Shown: positions 45,849 through 55,348, numbered from the stretch's first letter. The stretch: 64,000 nt of DNA from Eutrophocola sp964629325 (GCA_964629325.1 CAZVSC010000001.1:62001-126000), one strand, 5' to 3'. The notes: generated by a model from the letters alone, not told the origin. Made by a program: numbers and translations.

Positions 45849-46592
45849 ATGAATGATTCAGTGAAAAAAATTGCAGTCGTCACAGGCGCCTCCCGCGGTA
45901 TCGGCAAGGCCATTGCCCTGGCTCTGGGCCAGACTGCCACTGTTATCGGCACGGCCACTTCTGAACAGGGCGCAGAAAACATTACGGCTTACCTGGAAGG
46001 TAACGGTATCGAGGGCAGGGGCTATTGCCTTGATGTTTCGTCCGATGCATCCGTCGAGGCTTTTGCCGATACCGTGCAGGAAGCGTTCGGCCCTGTGTCC
46101 ATCCTGGTCAACAATGCCGGTATTACCCGTGACAATATACTCATGCGCATGAAAAGCGATGAGTGGGACCAGGTCATCAACACCAATCTCAGTTCCATCT
46201 ACCGCATGTCCAAGGCACTGGTCAGGGGCATGACCAAGGCCCGTTGGGGACGCATCATCAGCATCAGTTCTGTCGTTGGCTCCAGCGGTAATGTCGGGCA
46301 GTCAAACTATGCGGCAGCCAAGGCCGGGCTGGAAGGATTCTCACGGGCACTGGCAATGGAGATCGGTTCCCGCGGCATCACCGTGAATGCCGTGGCTCCC
46401 GGTTTCATCGATACGGATATGACCCGGGAGCTCGGGGAAGAACAGACCAATCTCCTGCTCTCGAAGATTCCGCTGGCACGTTACGGACAACCGGAAGAAA
46501 TCGCCGCTGTGGTGGCATTTCTTGCGTCAGATCAAGCTGGCTACATTACTGGTGAAACCGTGCATGTGAACGGTGGAATGTATATGGGATAA
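45849..46592 (+). CDS. fabG: 3-oxoacyl-ACP reductase
   Basis: A 247-residue short-chain dehydrogenase, the ketoacyl-ACP reductase of fatty acid synthesis. Visible are the NADP-binding VVTGASRGIGKAIA, NNAGITRDN, the catalytic Ser (ISISSVVGSSGN) and the Y-x-x-x-K pair (NYAAAKAGLEG). The C-terminal ITGETVHVNGGMYM is typical. Confidence 0.96.
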   Translation: MNDSVKKIAVVTGASRGIGKAIALALGQTATVIGTATSEQGAENITAYLEGNGIEGRGYCLDVSSDASVEAFADTVQEAFGPVSILVNNAGITRDNILMRMKSDEWDQVINTNLSSIYRMSKALVRGMTKARWGRIISISSVVGSSGNVGQSNYAAAKAGLEGFSRALAMEIGSRGITVNAVAPGFIDTDMTRELGEEQTNLLLSKIPLARYGQPEEIAAVVAFLASDQAGYITGETVHVNGGMYMG

Positions 46593-46814
46593 TGCGCGAC
46601 AAAAGTCCGCTAGCTTATTGAAAATAAAAAGTTTTTTCAGAGCCAAATTAACAAATTTTTAAGATTACATAATTAATTAAGTTACGGTAAACTGCGCTGA
46701 TTGTTGCGCAGGGGCCCAACCCCCAGTTAACTGAATTAATTAATAATTCAAACTAGATACCTAATTTTTTGCATTCTATTTATTTACTAGGAGCCAACAG
46801 GAGCTAAGAAGAAT
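46593..46814 (+). promoter_or_regulatory. AT-rich leader region of acpP
   Basis: A 222-bp non-coding, strongly AT-rich stretch. It holds TTTTTTCAGAGCC (46633-46645, also seen before gorA), several TTAATTAA-like runs, and a short GGGG/CCCC hairpin near 46710. acpP is usually made in large excess, so a promoter and UP-element here are likely, though I could not fix the boxes. An AGGAG lies before ATG 46815. Confidence 0.4.
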
Positions 46815-47048
46815 ATGAGCAGCGTTGAAGAACGAGTGAAGAAGATTGTCGCAGAACAACTCGGAGTCAAAGAAGAAGAGGTGAAAAGCACATCGTCGTT
46901 CGTTGAGGATCTGGGTGCCGACTCCCTGGACACCGTTGAACTGGTAATGGCCCTGGAAGAAGAATTCGAAACAGAAATTCCCGACGAAGAAGCCGAAAAA
47001 ATCACCACTGTTCAGCTGGCAATCAATTACGTCAACGAACACCTGTAA
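46815..47048 (+). CDS. acpP: Acyl carrier protein
   Basis: A 77-residue acidic ACP. The phosphopantetheine attachment site is Ser37 in GADSLDTVEL. It starts MSSVEERVKKIVAEQLGV, typical of proteobacterial AcpP. A strong terminator follows 21 bp after the stop, separating it from fabF. Confidence 0.98.
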   Translation: MSSVEERVKKIVAEQLGVKEEEVKSTSSFVEDLGADSLDTVELVMALEEEFETEIPDEEAEKITTVQLAINYVNEHL

Positions 47049-47069
47049 CAACAACTGAACAACGAATCC

Positions 47070-47105
47070 AAAGCTACTTTCGGCTGCCCGAAAGTAGCTT
47101 TTTTA
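47070..47105 (+). terminator. Strong terminator after acpP
   Basis: AAAGCTACTTTCGG (47070-47083) and CCGAAAGTAGCTTT (47088-47101) make a perfect 14-bp stem with a 4-nt loop and a following T run. Confidence 0.93.
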
Positions 47106-47215
47106 TTGCCCGGCGTGAAACTGCCCGAACCCCCCAGCATGGCACCCCGAACCACGTTGTCCAACGGCAAGGGAATTCAGTATATTTAGCCGGCAACATC
47201 ATCGAGGAATCACTT

Positions 47216-48454
47216 TTGTCCAGAAGAAGAGTAGTTGTCACCGGCATGGGCGCCATTACGCCTTTGGGCAGCAGCGTCCAGACGACCTGGGTTGGTCTCA
47301 AAGCCGGCAAGAGCGGCATATCAGCCATTGACGAATTCGATGCATCCGCCTACAGCACCCGTTTTGGCGGCCTGATCCGCGATTTCAACGTCGAGGACTA
47401 CATGCCGCTGCGCGAGGCCAGGCGTATGGATGAATTCCTGCATTACGGCATAGCGGCTGGCAAGCAGGCCATGGCTGACGCGGGCTTCGAAAGCGCCGGA
47501 TACTCTCCCCTCAGGGTCGGGATCGCCATTGGATCCGGTATCGGTGGCATCACCAATATCGAGAACACGGTCGAACTCATCAAGGACAAGGGGCCGCGCA
47601 AGGTTTCACCGTATTTCGTGCCAGGCTCCATCATCAATATGGTCGCGGGCACCCTGTCCATCGAATTCGACATAAAGGGGCCCAACCTGGCCATCTCCAC
47701 GGCCTGTACGACCGGCACTCACTGTATTGGCCTGGCCGCCCGCATGATCGCTTACGGCGACGCGGATGCCATGGTGGCGGGCGGGGCGGAAAAACCCCTG
47801 TCCAAGGCCGGGCTGGGCGGCTTCTGTGCCGCCAGGGCGCTGTCGACACGCAACGATGATCCGGCTGCCGCCAGCAGGCCCTGGGATGCCGATCGCGACG
47901 GCTTTGTCCTGAGTGACGGTGCCGGCATCCTGGTGCTGGAAGAATATGAAGCCGCCAGGAAACGCGGCGCTACTATCTATGCCGAAGTCGCCGGTTTCGG
48001 CATGAGCGGCGATGCCTACCACATAACGTCGCCTTCAGAAGACGGCGCGGGTGCTGCACAGTGCATGCAGAATGCCCTCGATGATGCCCGCCTGAATCCT
48101 TCCCAGATCCAGTATATAAATGCCCATGGCACCTCGACCATGGCGGGTGACCTGGCGGAGACCATGGCCATCAAGAAAGTCTTTGGCAACCACAGCAACC
48201 AGTTGGCGATCAGTTCCATCAAATCGATGATCGGTCATTCCCTGGGCGCCACCGGCGCCGTGGAAGCGATCTTTTCCATACTCAGCCTGAGAGAGAATAT
48301 CGCGCCACCCACCATCAACCTGGACAATCCCGGCGAAGCGTGTGATCTCGATTACGTCCCAAACACGGCACGTGACATGGCGATGGATGCAGTAATGACC
48401 AATTCCTTCGGTTTTGGCGGTACCAACGGCAGCCTGATCTTTACCCGGGTCTGA
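47216..48454 (+). CDS. fabF: 3-oxoacyl-ACP synthase II
   Basis: A 412-residue elongating ketosynthase. The catalytic Cys164 is in STACTTGTHC, with His in NAHGTST and His in MIGHSLGATGA. The start is a TTG at 47216 (SRRRVVVTGMGA), with GAGGA about 8 nt upstream; no ATG would keep the conserved first strand. The TTG start may lower expression relative to acpP. Confidence 0.96.
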   Translation: MSRRRVVVTGMGAITPLGSSVQTTWVGLKAGKSGISAIDEFDASAYSTRFGGLIRDFNVEDYMPLREARRMDEFLHYGIAAGKQAMADAGFESAGYSPLRVGIAIGSGIGGITNIENTVELIKDKGPRKVSPYFVPGSIINMVAGTLSIEFDIKGPNLAISTACTTGTHCIGLAARMIAYGDADAMVAGGAEKPLSKAGLGGFCAARALSTRNDDPAAASRPWDADRDGFVLSDGAGILVLEEYEAARKRGATIYAEVAGFGMSGDAYHITSPSEDGAGAAQCMQNALDDARLNPSQIQYINAHGTSTMAGDLAETMAIKKVFGNHSNQLAISSIKSMIGHSLGATGAVEAIFSILSLRENIAPPTINLDNPGEACDLDYVPNTARDMAMDAVMTNSFGFGGTNGSLIFTRV

Positions 48455-48462
48455 GAGTACAC

Positions 48463-49293
48463 ATGCCAGTCAACGGAATGCCCCGGGATAACATCACTAT
48501 AAGTGACCGGGGACTGGCCTATGGTGACGGCGTCTTTGAAACGATCCGGATACACGCTCACAAGCCCGTGCTGCTGGAAAGGCATCTCGAGCGCCTGGAA
48601 GAAGGGATACGGCGCCTGCAGATTCCGCTGGAACGCAGTTTGCTCGACCAGGATATCACGCAGCTGACACCTGAATTTCCTGCCCGGGGCATCTTGAAAA
48701 TCATTGTCACGCGCGGCAGCGGGGGCAGGGGATATGCCCCTGGCGCAGCGCCGACTCCGTCCCGCATTCTCAGTCTGCATGAATTGCCCGATTACAGTTC
48801 GACGCAGCCCGGCAACGGCATAAAAGCATTCGTCTGCCGGCAACGCCTGGCGATACAGCCGGCGCTGGCCGGCATCAAGCATCTGAACCGGCTGGAACAG
48901 GTGCTGGCTTCCCTGGAGTGGCCCGATCCCGGCTTCATGGAAGGACTCATGCTCGATATGAAAGACCATATTGTAGAGGGTACCCGCAGCAATGTGTTCT
49001 GGGCGGAATCGGGTCGACTCATGACACCGGCGCTTATCGGTGCCGGCGTGGCCGGCACACTGCGCAGCCACATCATCGGCACCATGCAGGGTGTTGTCGA
49101 AGTGGGGGACTGCACCCTGGCGAGACTCTGCAGCGCGGATGAAGTGTTCTTTTGCAACAGCATCAACGGGGTGTGGCCGGTCAATACCTTGGTTGCCGGT
49201 GAAACACATACGAATTTCGACAAGTCGAAGCGCCGGTTCAGCCAGTCATGTGCAGATCTTTTTGACAGTCTTCTGGCTGACCAGGACATCTGA
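48463..49293 (+). CDS. pabC: Aminodeoxychorismate lyase
   Basis: A 276-residue class IV PLP enzyme that makes 4-aminobenzoate for folate. It has ISDRGLAYGDGVFETIR near the start and the PLP Lys in GIKHLNRLEQVLA, followed by the MLDMKDHIVEGTRSN segment. It starts 8 bp after fabF and has the usual place before mltG. Confidence 0.94.
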   Translation: MPVNGMPRDNITISDRGLAYGDGVFETIRIHAHKPVLLERHLERLEEGIRRLQIPLERSLLDQDITQLTPEFPARGILKIIVTRGSGGRGYAPGAAPTPSRILSLHELPDYSSTQPGNGIKAFVCRQRLAIQPALAGIKHLNRLEQVLASLEWPDPGFMEGLMLDMKDHIVEGTRSNVFWAESGRLMTPALIGAGVAGTLRSHIIGTMQGVVEVGDCTLARLCSADEVFFCNSINGVWPVNTLVAGETHTNFDKSKRRFSQSCADLFDSLLADQDI

Positions 49294-49339
49294 AAAACCG
49301 TAAACTGAAAGCCGGAAGTGGATACAAGGCATACGCAAC

Positions 49340-50350
49340 GTGCGAATCAGCAGAAAACAGTTGCTGCTCTGGGGATGGATCATCGTCGCCTGCGGTATGT
49401 TGCGTGGCGTTTTCTTCCTGCAGCACATCAACGCCCCTCTGATACTGGCCGAACCGTACACGGCGGACGTTAGCGGCGGTACCACCTTCAACAGGCTGGT
49501 CACCCGACTGGCCAATGCAGGAATCATCGCAAATCCCTTCGATGTCAGGCTGTACGCCAGGCTGAGCGGCAGGGCGAACAACATCAAGGCAGGCGAATAT
49601 GCCCTCACGCCCGGCATGACGTCACGCGACCTGCTGGACAAACTGGTTGCGGGCGATGTCATCGTGCATCAGGTGGTTCTGCTCGAAGGCTGGACACTTT
49701 CCCAGGCACTGGCGGCGATCCAGGACCACCCGATGATGACGGCATCACTCGACCCAGCCGACCCCGAGGCACTGCAAACAGCCCTTGGTTCGCCCGTGTA
49801 CCCGGAAGGGATGATTTTTCCCGATACCTACAATTTCAGCCGCGGCATGACGGATCATGAACTGCTGCGTCGCGCTTACCAGAAAATGACGGAAGTGCTT
49901 GCAGAGGAATGGCCCGGACGTGATGTCGGCCTGCCGTACGATGACGAATATGACGCATTGATCATGGCGTCCATCATTGAAAAGGAAACGGCCCTGGCTT
50001 CAGAGCGCCAGCAGATTGCCGGCGTTTTCGTGAGACGACTGCAGCAGGGGATGCGCCTGCAGACCGATCCTACGGTGATCTACGGGATGGGCGAGAACTT
50101 TTCAGGCGACCTGACCCGTGCCGATCTGCGCCGCCAGTCACCCTACAACACTTACCTGAATGCAGGCCTGCCGCCGACACCCATCGCCTTGCCCGGCAGG
50201 GAATCCATTCATGCGAGCCTGCATCCCGACCAGGGTGATACACTTTACTTCGTTGCACGCGGTGACGGCAGTCACCAGTTTTCCTCCACACTGGAGGAAC
50301 ACGAGCGTGCTGTACAGCAATACCAGTTAGGCAGGCAGCAGGATCAATGA
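49340..50350 (+). CDS. mltG: Endolytic murein transglycosylase
   Basis: A 336-residue MltG (YceG) that cuts nascent peptidoglycan strands. It has an N-terminal membrane helix (about 7-27), a LysM-like region, and the catalytic Glu in ASIIEKETAL, followed by RLQTDPTVIYG and SPYNTYLNAGLPPTPI. The start is GTG 49340. Its last 4 bp overlap tmk. Confidence 0.95.
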   Translation: MRISRKQLLLWGWIIVACGMLRGVFFLQHINAPLILAEPYTADVSGGTTFNRLVTRLANAGIIANPFDVRLYARLSGRANNIKAGEYALTPGMTSRDLLDKLVAGDVIVHQVVLLEGWTLSQALAAIQDHPMMTASLDPADPEALQTALGSPVYPEGMIFPDTYNFSRGMTDHELLRRAYQKMTEVLAEEWPGRDVGLPYDDEYDALIMASIIEKETALASERQQIAGVFVRRLQQGMRLQTDPTVIYGMGENFSGDLTRADLRRQSPYNTYLNAGLPPTPIALPGRESIHASLHPDQGDTLYFVARGDGSHQFSSTLEEHERAVQQYQLGRQQDQ

Positions 50351-51012
50351 CAGAGCAGCCCAGTTCCGCAACCGCGGGTTTCATCGTGTTCGAAGGTGTG
50401 GACGGCGCCGGCAAGGGCGTCCAGAGCCGCATGCTGCTGAAGGCCATGGAATCGGCAGGCATGCCTGTCATCCTGACCCGTGAACCCGGCGGCTCTCCCG
50501 GCGCCGAAGAAATCAGGCGACTGATCGTGGAGGGTGACGTGGGCCGCTGGGATGACATGACTGAATTGCTGCTCATTTACGCAGCACGTCGCTCACATCT
50601 GGTCGAAACCATCTGGCCGGCGCTGGCACGAGGCACCTGGGTCATCTCCGACAGGTTTGCTGATTCATCGCGCGCCTTCCAGGGCGTCGCCGGCGGCCTT
50701 GGCCTGGAGACTGTCGAAAGCATTCATGCAAAAGTAGTCGGCGATTTCTGCCCCGACCTGACGCTTATCCTTGACCTCGACCCGGCAGTCTCGCTGAAGC
50801 GGGCTGATGCCCGCGGCAGCCATGAAGACCGCTTTGAACAGAAAGGTCTCGAATACCAGGCCAGGGTCAGGGCAGGTTTCCAGCAATTGGCAAAGGCAAC
50901 CCCCGGGTCGCGGTTGCTGATCGAAGCCGACGGCAGCATGGACAGTGTCAGCCAGTCCATCCTGGACCGGGTCAATGCGCGCTTCGACCTGGCACTGACA
51001 CTACCAGAATAA
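50347..51012 (+). CDS. tmk: Thymidylate kinase (unusual P-loop)
   Basis: A 221-residue dTMP kinase. The fold markers are present: FEGVDGAG at the P-loop, TREPGGSPGAEEIRRL, the DRF motif with FQGVAGG, and the lid region with RAxARGxxxDRFEQKG. The P-loop reads GAGKGVQ, where nearly all homologues have GAGKST or GAGKTT. The Ser/Thr that binds magnesium is replaced by Gly and the next residue by Val. It could still work, as adenylate kinases have GKGT, but here Thr is missing too. Essential gene in its normal place. Confidence 0.93.
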   Translation: MTEQPSSATAGFIVFEGVDGAGKGVQSRMLLKAMESAGMPVILTREPGGSPGAEEIRRLIVEGDVGRWDDMTELLLIYAARRSHLVETIWPALARGTWVISDRFADSSRAFQGVAGGLGLETVESIHAKVVGDFCPDLTLILDLDPAVSLKRADARGSHEDRFEQKGLEYQARVRAGFQQLAKATPGSRLLIEADGSMDSVSQSILDRVNARFDLALTLPE

Positions 51013-51023
51013 AGAACTGCCCT

Positions 51024-52022
51024 ATGAGTGAACACGCTACCGAACTGTTGCCCTGGATGGAAGCTGACTATCGCCGCCTCCTGGGACTGGCCGCAAACGG
51101 CAAGCTTGCCCATGCCTACCTTTTTGGTGGCCAGGAAGGGCTTGGAAAACTGGCGCTGGCCAGGCATTTCGCCCATTACCTTTTATGCACCGAAAAGCAC
51201 GATGAGCAGCCCTGCGGCCACTGTCGTGAATGCCAGTTACTGGCAGCCGGCACTCATCCCGACATGAAGCTCATTCAGCCGGAGGATTCCAACGAGATCA
51301 AGATTGACCAGATTCGTGAAACCATTGAATTCATCAACAAAACCTCGCAGAGGGGCGGTTACAAGATTGTCCTGATAAGACCCGCTGAAGCCATGAATAT
51401 CAGCAGCGCCAATGCCTTGCTCAAGGTGCTGGAGGAGCCATCACCGAACACACTGCTGATCCTGGTTTCCCACCAGCCTGCACTGTTGATGGCTACGATC
51501 CGCAGCCGCTGCCATGGCATGGGATTCAATCGCCCGGCACCCGCCGTTGTCATACCCTGGCTTGAGGCCAAGAACATCCGCGCATCGGCCAGTGAACTGC
51601 TGCGTATGGCCAACAACGTCCCCTTGCGTGCACTCGAACTCGCCGACGAAGATGCCGTACATGACCGCACCGTGCTTCACGGCGTCCTGGAGAAACTGGT
51701 GCGCAAGGAAATTGGAATTGCTGAAGCCGCCGCCGCATGTGAAAGCTATGGCCTTGAAGACAACATCGAGGCGATGATGTTGTGTACTTCCGACATCCTG
51801 ACTCACAACCAGACGCTGTCCGGCGATTCAGCCAGCCCCTTGCACGACCATGACCTGGCTTCGCTGGCGGCAAATTTCCGCAGCACTGCTAAACTGATAA
51901 AGCTGCACGACTTTTACCGGCAGCTGGTCAAGGCCAGGCGTGCCGTTAAAAGCACGTCCAATCCAAACGGACTGCTGATTCTGGAGTCGCTGTTTTACAA
52001 CTGGTCCAGGACAGTCAACTGA
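51024..52022 (+). CDS. holB: DNA polymerase III delta' subunit
   Basis: A 332-residue clamp-loader subunit. It has the AAA+ fold with a degenerate P-loop (GGQEGLGKLAL), a zinc-binding cysteine set (CTEKHDEQPCGHCREC), SSANALLKVLEEPSPNTL and the IRSRC motif. It sits 11 bp after tmk, as in most gammaproteobacteria. Confidence 0.95.
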   Translation: MSEHATELLPWMEADYRRLLGLAANGKLAHAYLFGGQEGLGKLALARHFAHYLLCTEKHDEQPCGHCRECQLLAAGTHPDMKLIQPEDSNEIKIDQIRETIEFINKTSQRGGYKIVLIRPAEAMNISSANALLKVLEEPSPNTLLILVSHQPALLMATIRSRCHGMGFNRPAPAVVIPWLEAKNIRASASELLRMANNVPLRALELADEDAVHDRTVLHGVLEKLVRKEIGIAEAAAACESYGLEDNIEAMMLCTSDILTHNQTLSGDSASPLHDHDLASLAANFRSTAKLIKLHDFYRQLVKARRAVKSTSNPNGLLILESLFYNWSRTVN

Positions 52023-52036
52023 TTACAGGAACAGGG

Positions 52037-52399
52037 ATGTCTGAACGTCAGCAAGGGCAGGGATCGCTCCCCGTGATCTTCTTGAATGTTCCTGATCTTG
52101 ATGTCCTGGCGGACCATTACCTGGCATTCCTGGACTGTGGCGGCGTTTTCATTCCGGGCCTGTCTGAACACATGCCTGGCAAGCAGGTGGTCGTGATTCT
52201 GACGCTGGCAAAACCGGTCAGGCGTCTTGCCATCTCCAGCACCGTGTTTCTGCTGATGCCCGGGAAACCAGGCCGAAAAACCCCCGGTGGAAGCGGCCTG
52301 ATATTTTCAGCCAGTGACAATGAACAGGTGAAGGTCATTGACCAATTGCTGGCGCCGCTCAAAGGGATGCGGCCTTTTTGCCAGGCGCTATCGAGCTAG
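52037..52399 (+). CDS. PilZ-like domain protein
   Basis: A 120-residue protein at the place normally held by the pilZ gene after holB. The pattern of strands and the GSGLIFSAS segment fit the PilZ fold. The c-di-GMP-binding RxxxR and D/NxSxxG motifs are not seen, as in true PilZ of type IV pilus assembly. Stop overlaps the convergent lhgO-like gene by 4 bp. Confidence 0.75.
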   Translation: MSERQQGQGSLPVIFLNVPDLDVLADHYLAFLDCGGVFIPGLSEHMPGKQVVVILTLAKPVRRLAISSTVFLLMPGKPGRKTPGGSGLIFSASDNEQVKVIDQLLAPLKGMRPFCQALSS

Positions 52400-53523
52400 C
52401 AATCCAGCAGCCTTATTACTTCATCCGCGATTGCAAGACTTGCCGTGAGCCCGGGTGACTCTATACCGAATAGCTGGACAAGGTGGGGGAATCCGAGCGG
52501 TCCACCTGCCTGGATCACGAAATCTGCCACGCCGCTGTCGACAGCCAGCTTGGGGCGAATACCGCTGTAACCGGGCAGTAGTGTCCGTTGTGCAATACCC
52601 GGGAAATAGCGTGCTATTGCGCTCCTGAATTTCGCCGCCTTGCCAGGATTCACCTGGTAATTGATCGCCTCGACCGGCTCAGTGTCCGGGCCGAATCGTG
52701 CTTGCCCCGACATGTCCAGCGTGACATGGATGCCAAGACCTTTGAGCCCCGGTTCAGGGACCGGGTAGACAAGATGTGAAAAAGGCGATTTACCCCGGAG
52801 CGTAAAATAGCTTCCCTTGACCAGTTCCTGTGCCGGTATTGCCGCTGCCGGAAACCCGTCGACCAGTCCCGCTACGGTCTGGGCCGCGATGCCGCTGCAA
52901 TTGACAAGCATGTCGCAGGTAAACAGGTAGCTTTCGTCCTGGCAGAGCGTTTCGACTAGGTACCTGCCACCCTGCCTGGTTACGCGTTTGACTTCCGTCA
53001 GGGGTGAAAAAATCGCGCCGTGGTTTTCTGCCGAATACAACAGGGACTGCATATAGGCATGACTGTCAATGATACCGCTGGACGGCGAGTACAGGGCGGC
53101 TGATGCCTCCAGTTCAGGCTCAAGTGCCGACAGTTCAGTCCCGGACAACAGTGACAGGTCTGCCACACCGTTATCCAGGGCTCGCCTGCGGATAATCTCG
53201 AGTTCGTGTTCCTGCCCTTTACCGGCAATGATCAGCTTGCCGGTTTGGCGATGGGGAATGTCATGCCGGCGGCACCAGTCATACAATTGCTGCCTGCCCT
53301 CGACACAGAGACGTGCCTTGAGGGAATCACGCGGGTAATAAATGCCTGCATGAATGACTTCGCTGTTGCGGCTGCTGGTCTCTTCGCCGAAAGTGCGATG
53401 GCGCTCAAGGATCACCGCAGAGCCATTTTGAAAACGGGGATGCAGGACAAGTTTGCAGGCGACCGCGAGGCCGATGACGCCGGCACCCACGATGCCCGCA
53501 TCAAAGTGGTCCAGGTTGCTCAC
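52396..53523 (-). CDS. LhgO-like FAD-dependent 2-hydroxyacid oxidase
   Basis: A 375-residue DAO-type flavoprotein. The FAD site GIVGAGVIGLAVA (about 10-22) and the SSRNSEVIHAGIYYP segment are typical of L-2-hydroxyglutarate oxidase/dehydrogenase. The C-terminal GIRPKLA is also conserved. Such enzymes return L-2-hydroxyglutarate to 2-oxoglutarate and feed electrons to the quinone pool; substrate is inferred by family only. It precedes the ggt stop by 11 bp on the other side, suggesting no shared regulation beyond strand. Confidence 0.85.
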   Translation of the reverse strand: MSNLDHFDAGIVGAGVIGLAVACKLVLHPRFQNGSAVILERHRTFGEETSSRNSEVIHAGIYYPRDSLKARLCVEGRQQLYDWCRRHDIPHRQTGKLIIAGKGQEHELEIIRRRALDNGVADLSLLSGTELSALEPELEASAALYSPSSGIIDSHAYMQSLLYSAENHGAIFSPLTEVKRVTRQGGRYLVETLCQDESYLFTCDMLVNCSGIAAQTVAGLVDGFPAAAIPAQELVKGSYFTLRGKSPFSHLVYPVPEPGLKGLGIHVTLDMSGQARFGPDTEPVEAINYQVNPGKAAKFRSAIARYFPGIAQRTLLPGYSGIRPKLAVDSGVADFVIQAGGPLGFPHLVQLFGIESPGLTASLAIADEVIRLLDC

Positions 53524-53534
53524 GACAGCGATGA

Positions 53535-55211
53535 CTAAAAGCCGGCAACGCCGCCTTCATTGCGCGGATCTGAAACACCTTCCAGCATGCCATTGCCATA
53601 CCCGATGCTGTTGGCATCCCCGATAGGGAAGGGCGAACCATTCAGTCCCTTGTGCCCCATGGCTTGCAGTTCCGCTTCCACGGTTTCGCTCATGGCGCCG
53701 GTTTCATATCGCACGACATCCGGCAGCCACTGGTGGTGGATGCGGGGGCTGCTGACAGCACGTTCCACCGGCATCTTGTGGTCAACGACATTCATGACCA
53801 CCTGCAGCACCGTGTTGATGATGGTCGAGCCTCCGGGTGACCCGGTCAGCAGCACAGGGGTGCCGTCGCGGGTGACAATAGTGGGAGTCATTGAGCTCAG
53901 CATACGTTTGCCCGGCTGGATCTCGTTGGCCACGCGGCCGATCAACCCATAGGAGTTGGGTGTGTCCGGCTTGCTGGAAAAATCATCCATCTCGTTGTTC
54001 AGCAGGAACCCGGCTCCGGGGACGACGATCTTGTTGCCGTAAGAACGATTCAGAGTAGTGGTTACAGATACCGCATTGCCCATGGCATCCATTACCGAGT
54101 AATGCGTGGTTTGCGGACTTTCTATGGGCCAGGCGCCGGCAGCAATGTCTTCACTGTTGCTGGCATGGGCCGGGTCGAAACTGGCAAACCGGCGCTCGGC
54201 ATAATCCTTGGACATCAGGGTCGCCGCCGGCACTTCCACGAAGTCGGGATCACCCAGGTATTCAGCCCTGTCGGCATAGGCGCGCCGCTGTGCCTCGATC
54301 ATCAGGTGCAGGGTTTCCCTGCTGCCCCAGCCGAGTTCGCCAATGGCATAAGGCTCAAGCATGTTCAGCATCTGCACGAGCAGGATGCCGCCGGAGGAGG
54401 GTGCCGGCATTGACCAGATATCATAACCGCGATAAGTACCGTGCACAGGCGACCGCCACACGGCTTCATAGTTCTCCAGGTCCGCGTGACTGATCAGCCC
54501 GTCATTCGCCCTCATGTCCGAGACGATAAGATCAGCAACAGGCCCCTTGTAAAAACCGTCGCGACCATGCTCAGCAATGGCTTTCAGGGTCTTTGCCAGA
54601 TCAGGCTGGCGCCAGAGATCACCACTGGCATAGGGGACGCCGGCATTGGAAAAAGCGGCCAGCGAAGCCGGGAAGTTCCTGAAGCTGTTAAAGTTGCCGC
54701 GAAACTGGCCGGCCAGGTCTTCATTGAGGACAAAACCATCCTCGGCAAGGCGAATGGCCGGTGCCACAACCTCAGCCGGCGACATGGTGCCGTACCTGGA
54801 CAGGGCTTCCAGCATGCCGGCTACGGAACCGGGTACACCGGCTGACTGGTGGCTGTTCAGGGCAAGGCGCCTGTCGACATTGCCTTCGCTGTCCAGAAAC
54901 ATGTCCCGATGCGCGCCTGCCGGTGCCTTTTCACGGTAATCCAGGGCCAGCACATCGCCATCGGCAAGCTTGATCACCATGAACCCGCCACCGCCAAGGT
55001 TGCCGGCCGAGGGGTAGGTCACGGCCAGGGCAAAGCCCGTCGCTACGGCGGCATCGATGGCGTTGCCTCCCTGGGCCATGATTTCACTGCCGACTTCCGA
55101 AGCAATGTCTGAGCGTGATGAGACCATTGCCGCGGACCCACGCAGGTATTCCGCCTGTACGGCGGAAAGCGGGAGCAGGAATAGCAGGATCAGGGTGAAA
55201 ATTCTGTTCAC
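53535..55211 (-). CDS. ggt: Gamma-glutamyltransferase
   Basis: A 558-residue periplasmic enzyme that removes gamma-glutamyl groups from glutathione. It has a signal peptide (NRIFTLILLFLLPLSAVQA) and the large subunit with GGNAIDAAVA and GNLGGGGFM. The self-cleavage site is QTTHYSVMD, where the first Thr becomes the nucleophile, followed by LLNNEMDDF and the oxyanion GSPGGSTI. GTG 55211 is chosen: AGAGG lies 6 nt upstream and it begins a clean signal peptide. The ATG 24 bp upstream lies inside a short repeat and has no ribosome binding site. Confidence 0.93.
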   Translation of the reverse strand: MNRIFTLILLFLLPLSAVQAEYLRGSAAMVSSRSDIASEVGSEIMAQGGNAIDAAVATGFALAVTYPSAGNLGGGGFMVIKLADGDVLALDYREKAPAGAHRDMFLDSEGNVDRRLALNSHQSAGVPGSVAGMLEALSRYGTMSPAEVVAPAIRLAEDGFVLNEDLAGQFRGNFNSFRNFPASLAAFSNAGVPYASGDLWRQPDLAKTLKAIAEHGRDGFYKGPVADLIVSDMRANDGLISHADLENYEAVWRSPVHGTYRGYDIWSMPAPSSGGILLVQMLNMLEPYAIGELGWGSRETLHLMIEAQRRAYADRAEYLGDPDFVEVPAATLMSKDYAERRFASFDPAHASNSEDIAAGAWPIESPQTTHYSVMDAMGNAVSVTTTLNRSYGNKIVVPGAGFLLNNEMDDFSSKPDTPNSYGLIGRVANEIQPGKRMLSSMTPTIVTRDGTPVLLTGSPGGSTIINTVLQVVMNVVDHKMPVERAVSSPRIHHQWLPDVVRYETGAMSETVEAELQAMGHKGLNGSPFPIGDANSIGYGNGMLEGVSDPRNEGGVAGF

Positions 55212-55222
55212 GAGCGCCTCTT

Positions 55223-55258
55223 GGTTGTACGGCATTGGTTGTACTGCATAGGTTGTAC
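55223..55258. repeat. Three 14-bp-spaced repeats at the ggt start
   Basis: GGTTGTAC occurs at 55223, 55237 and 55251, a period of exactly 14 bp, with partly conserved GCAT/GCATA between. The array is immediately upstream of the ggt GTG and its ribosome binding site. Confidence 0.8.
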
Positions 55259-55348
55259 TGTCTGGGCAGGGTGGATGCTGGTTGAGCGTATCCGTCTGCC
55301 TTCAGCGCCGAATTTTAGCAAAAACAGGCGGGCTCACGGTATCCGCAA

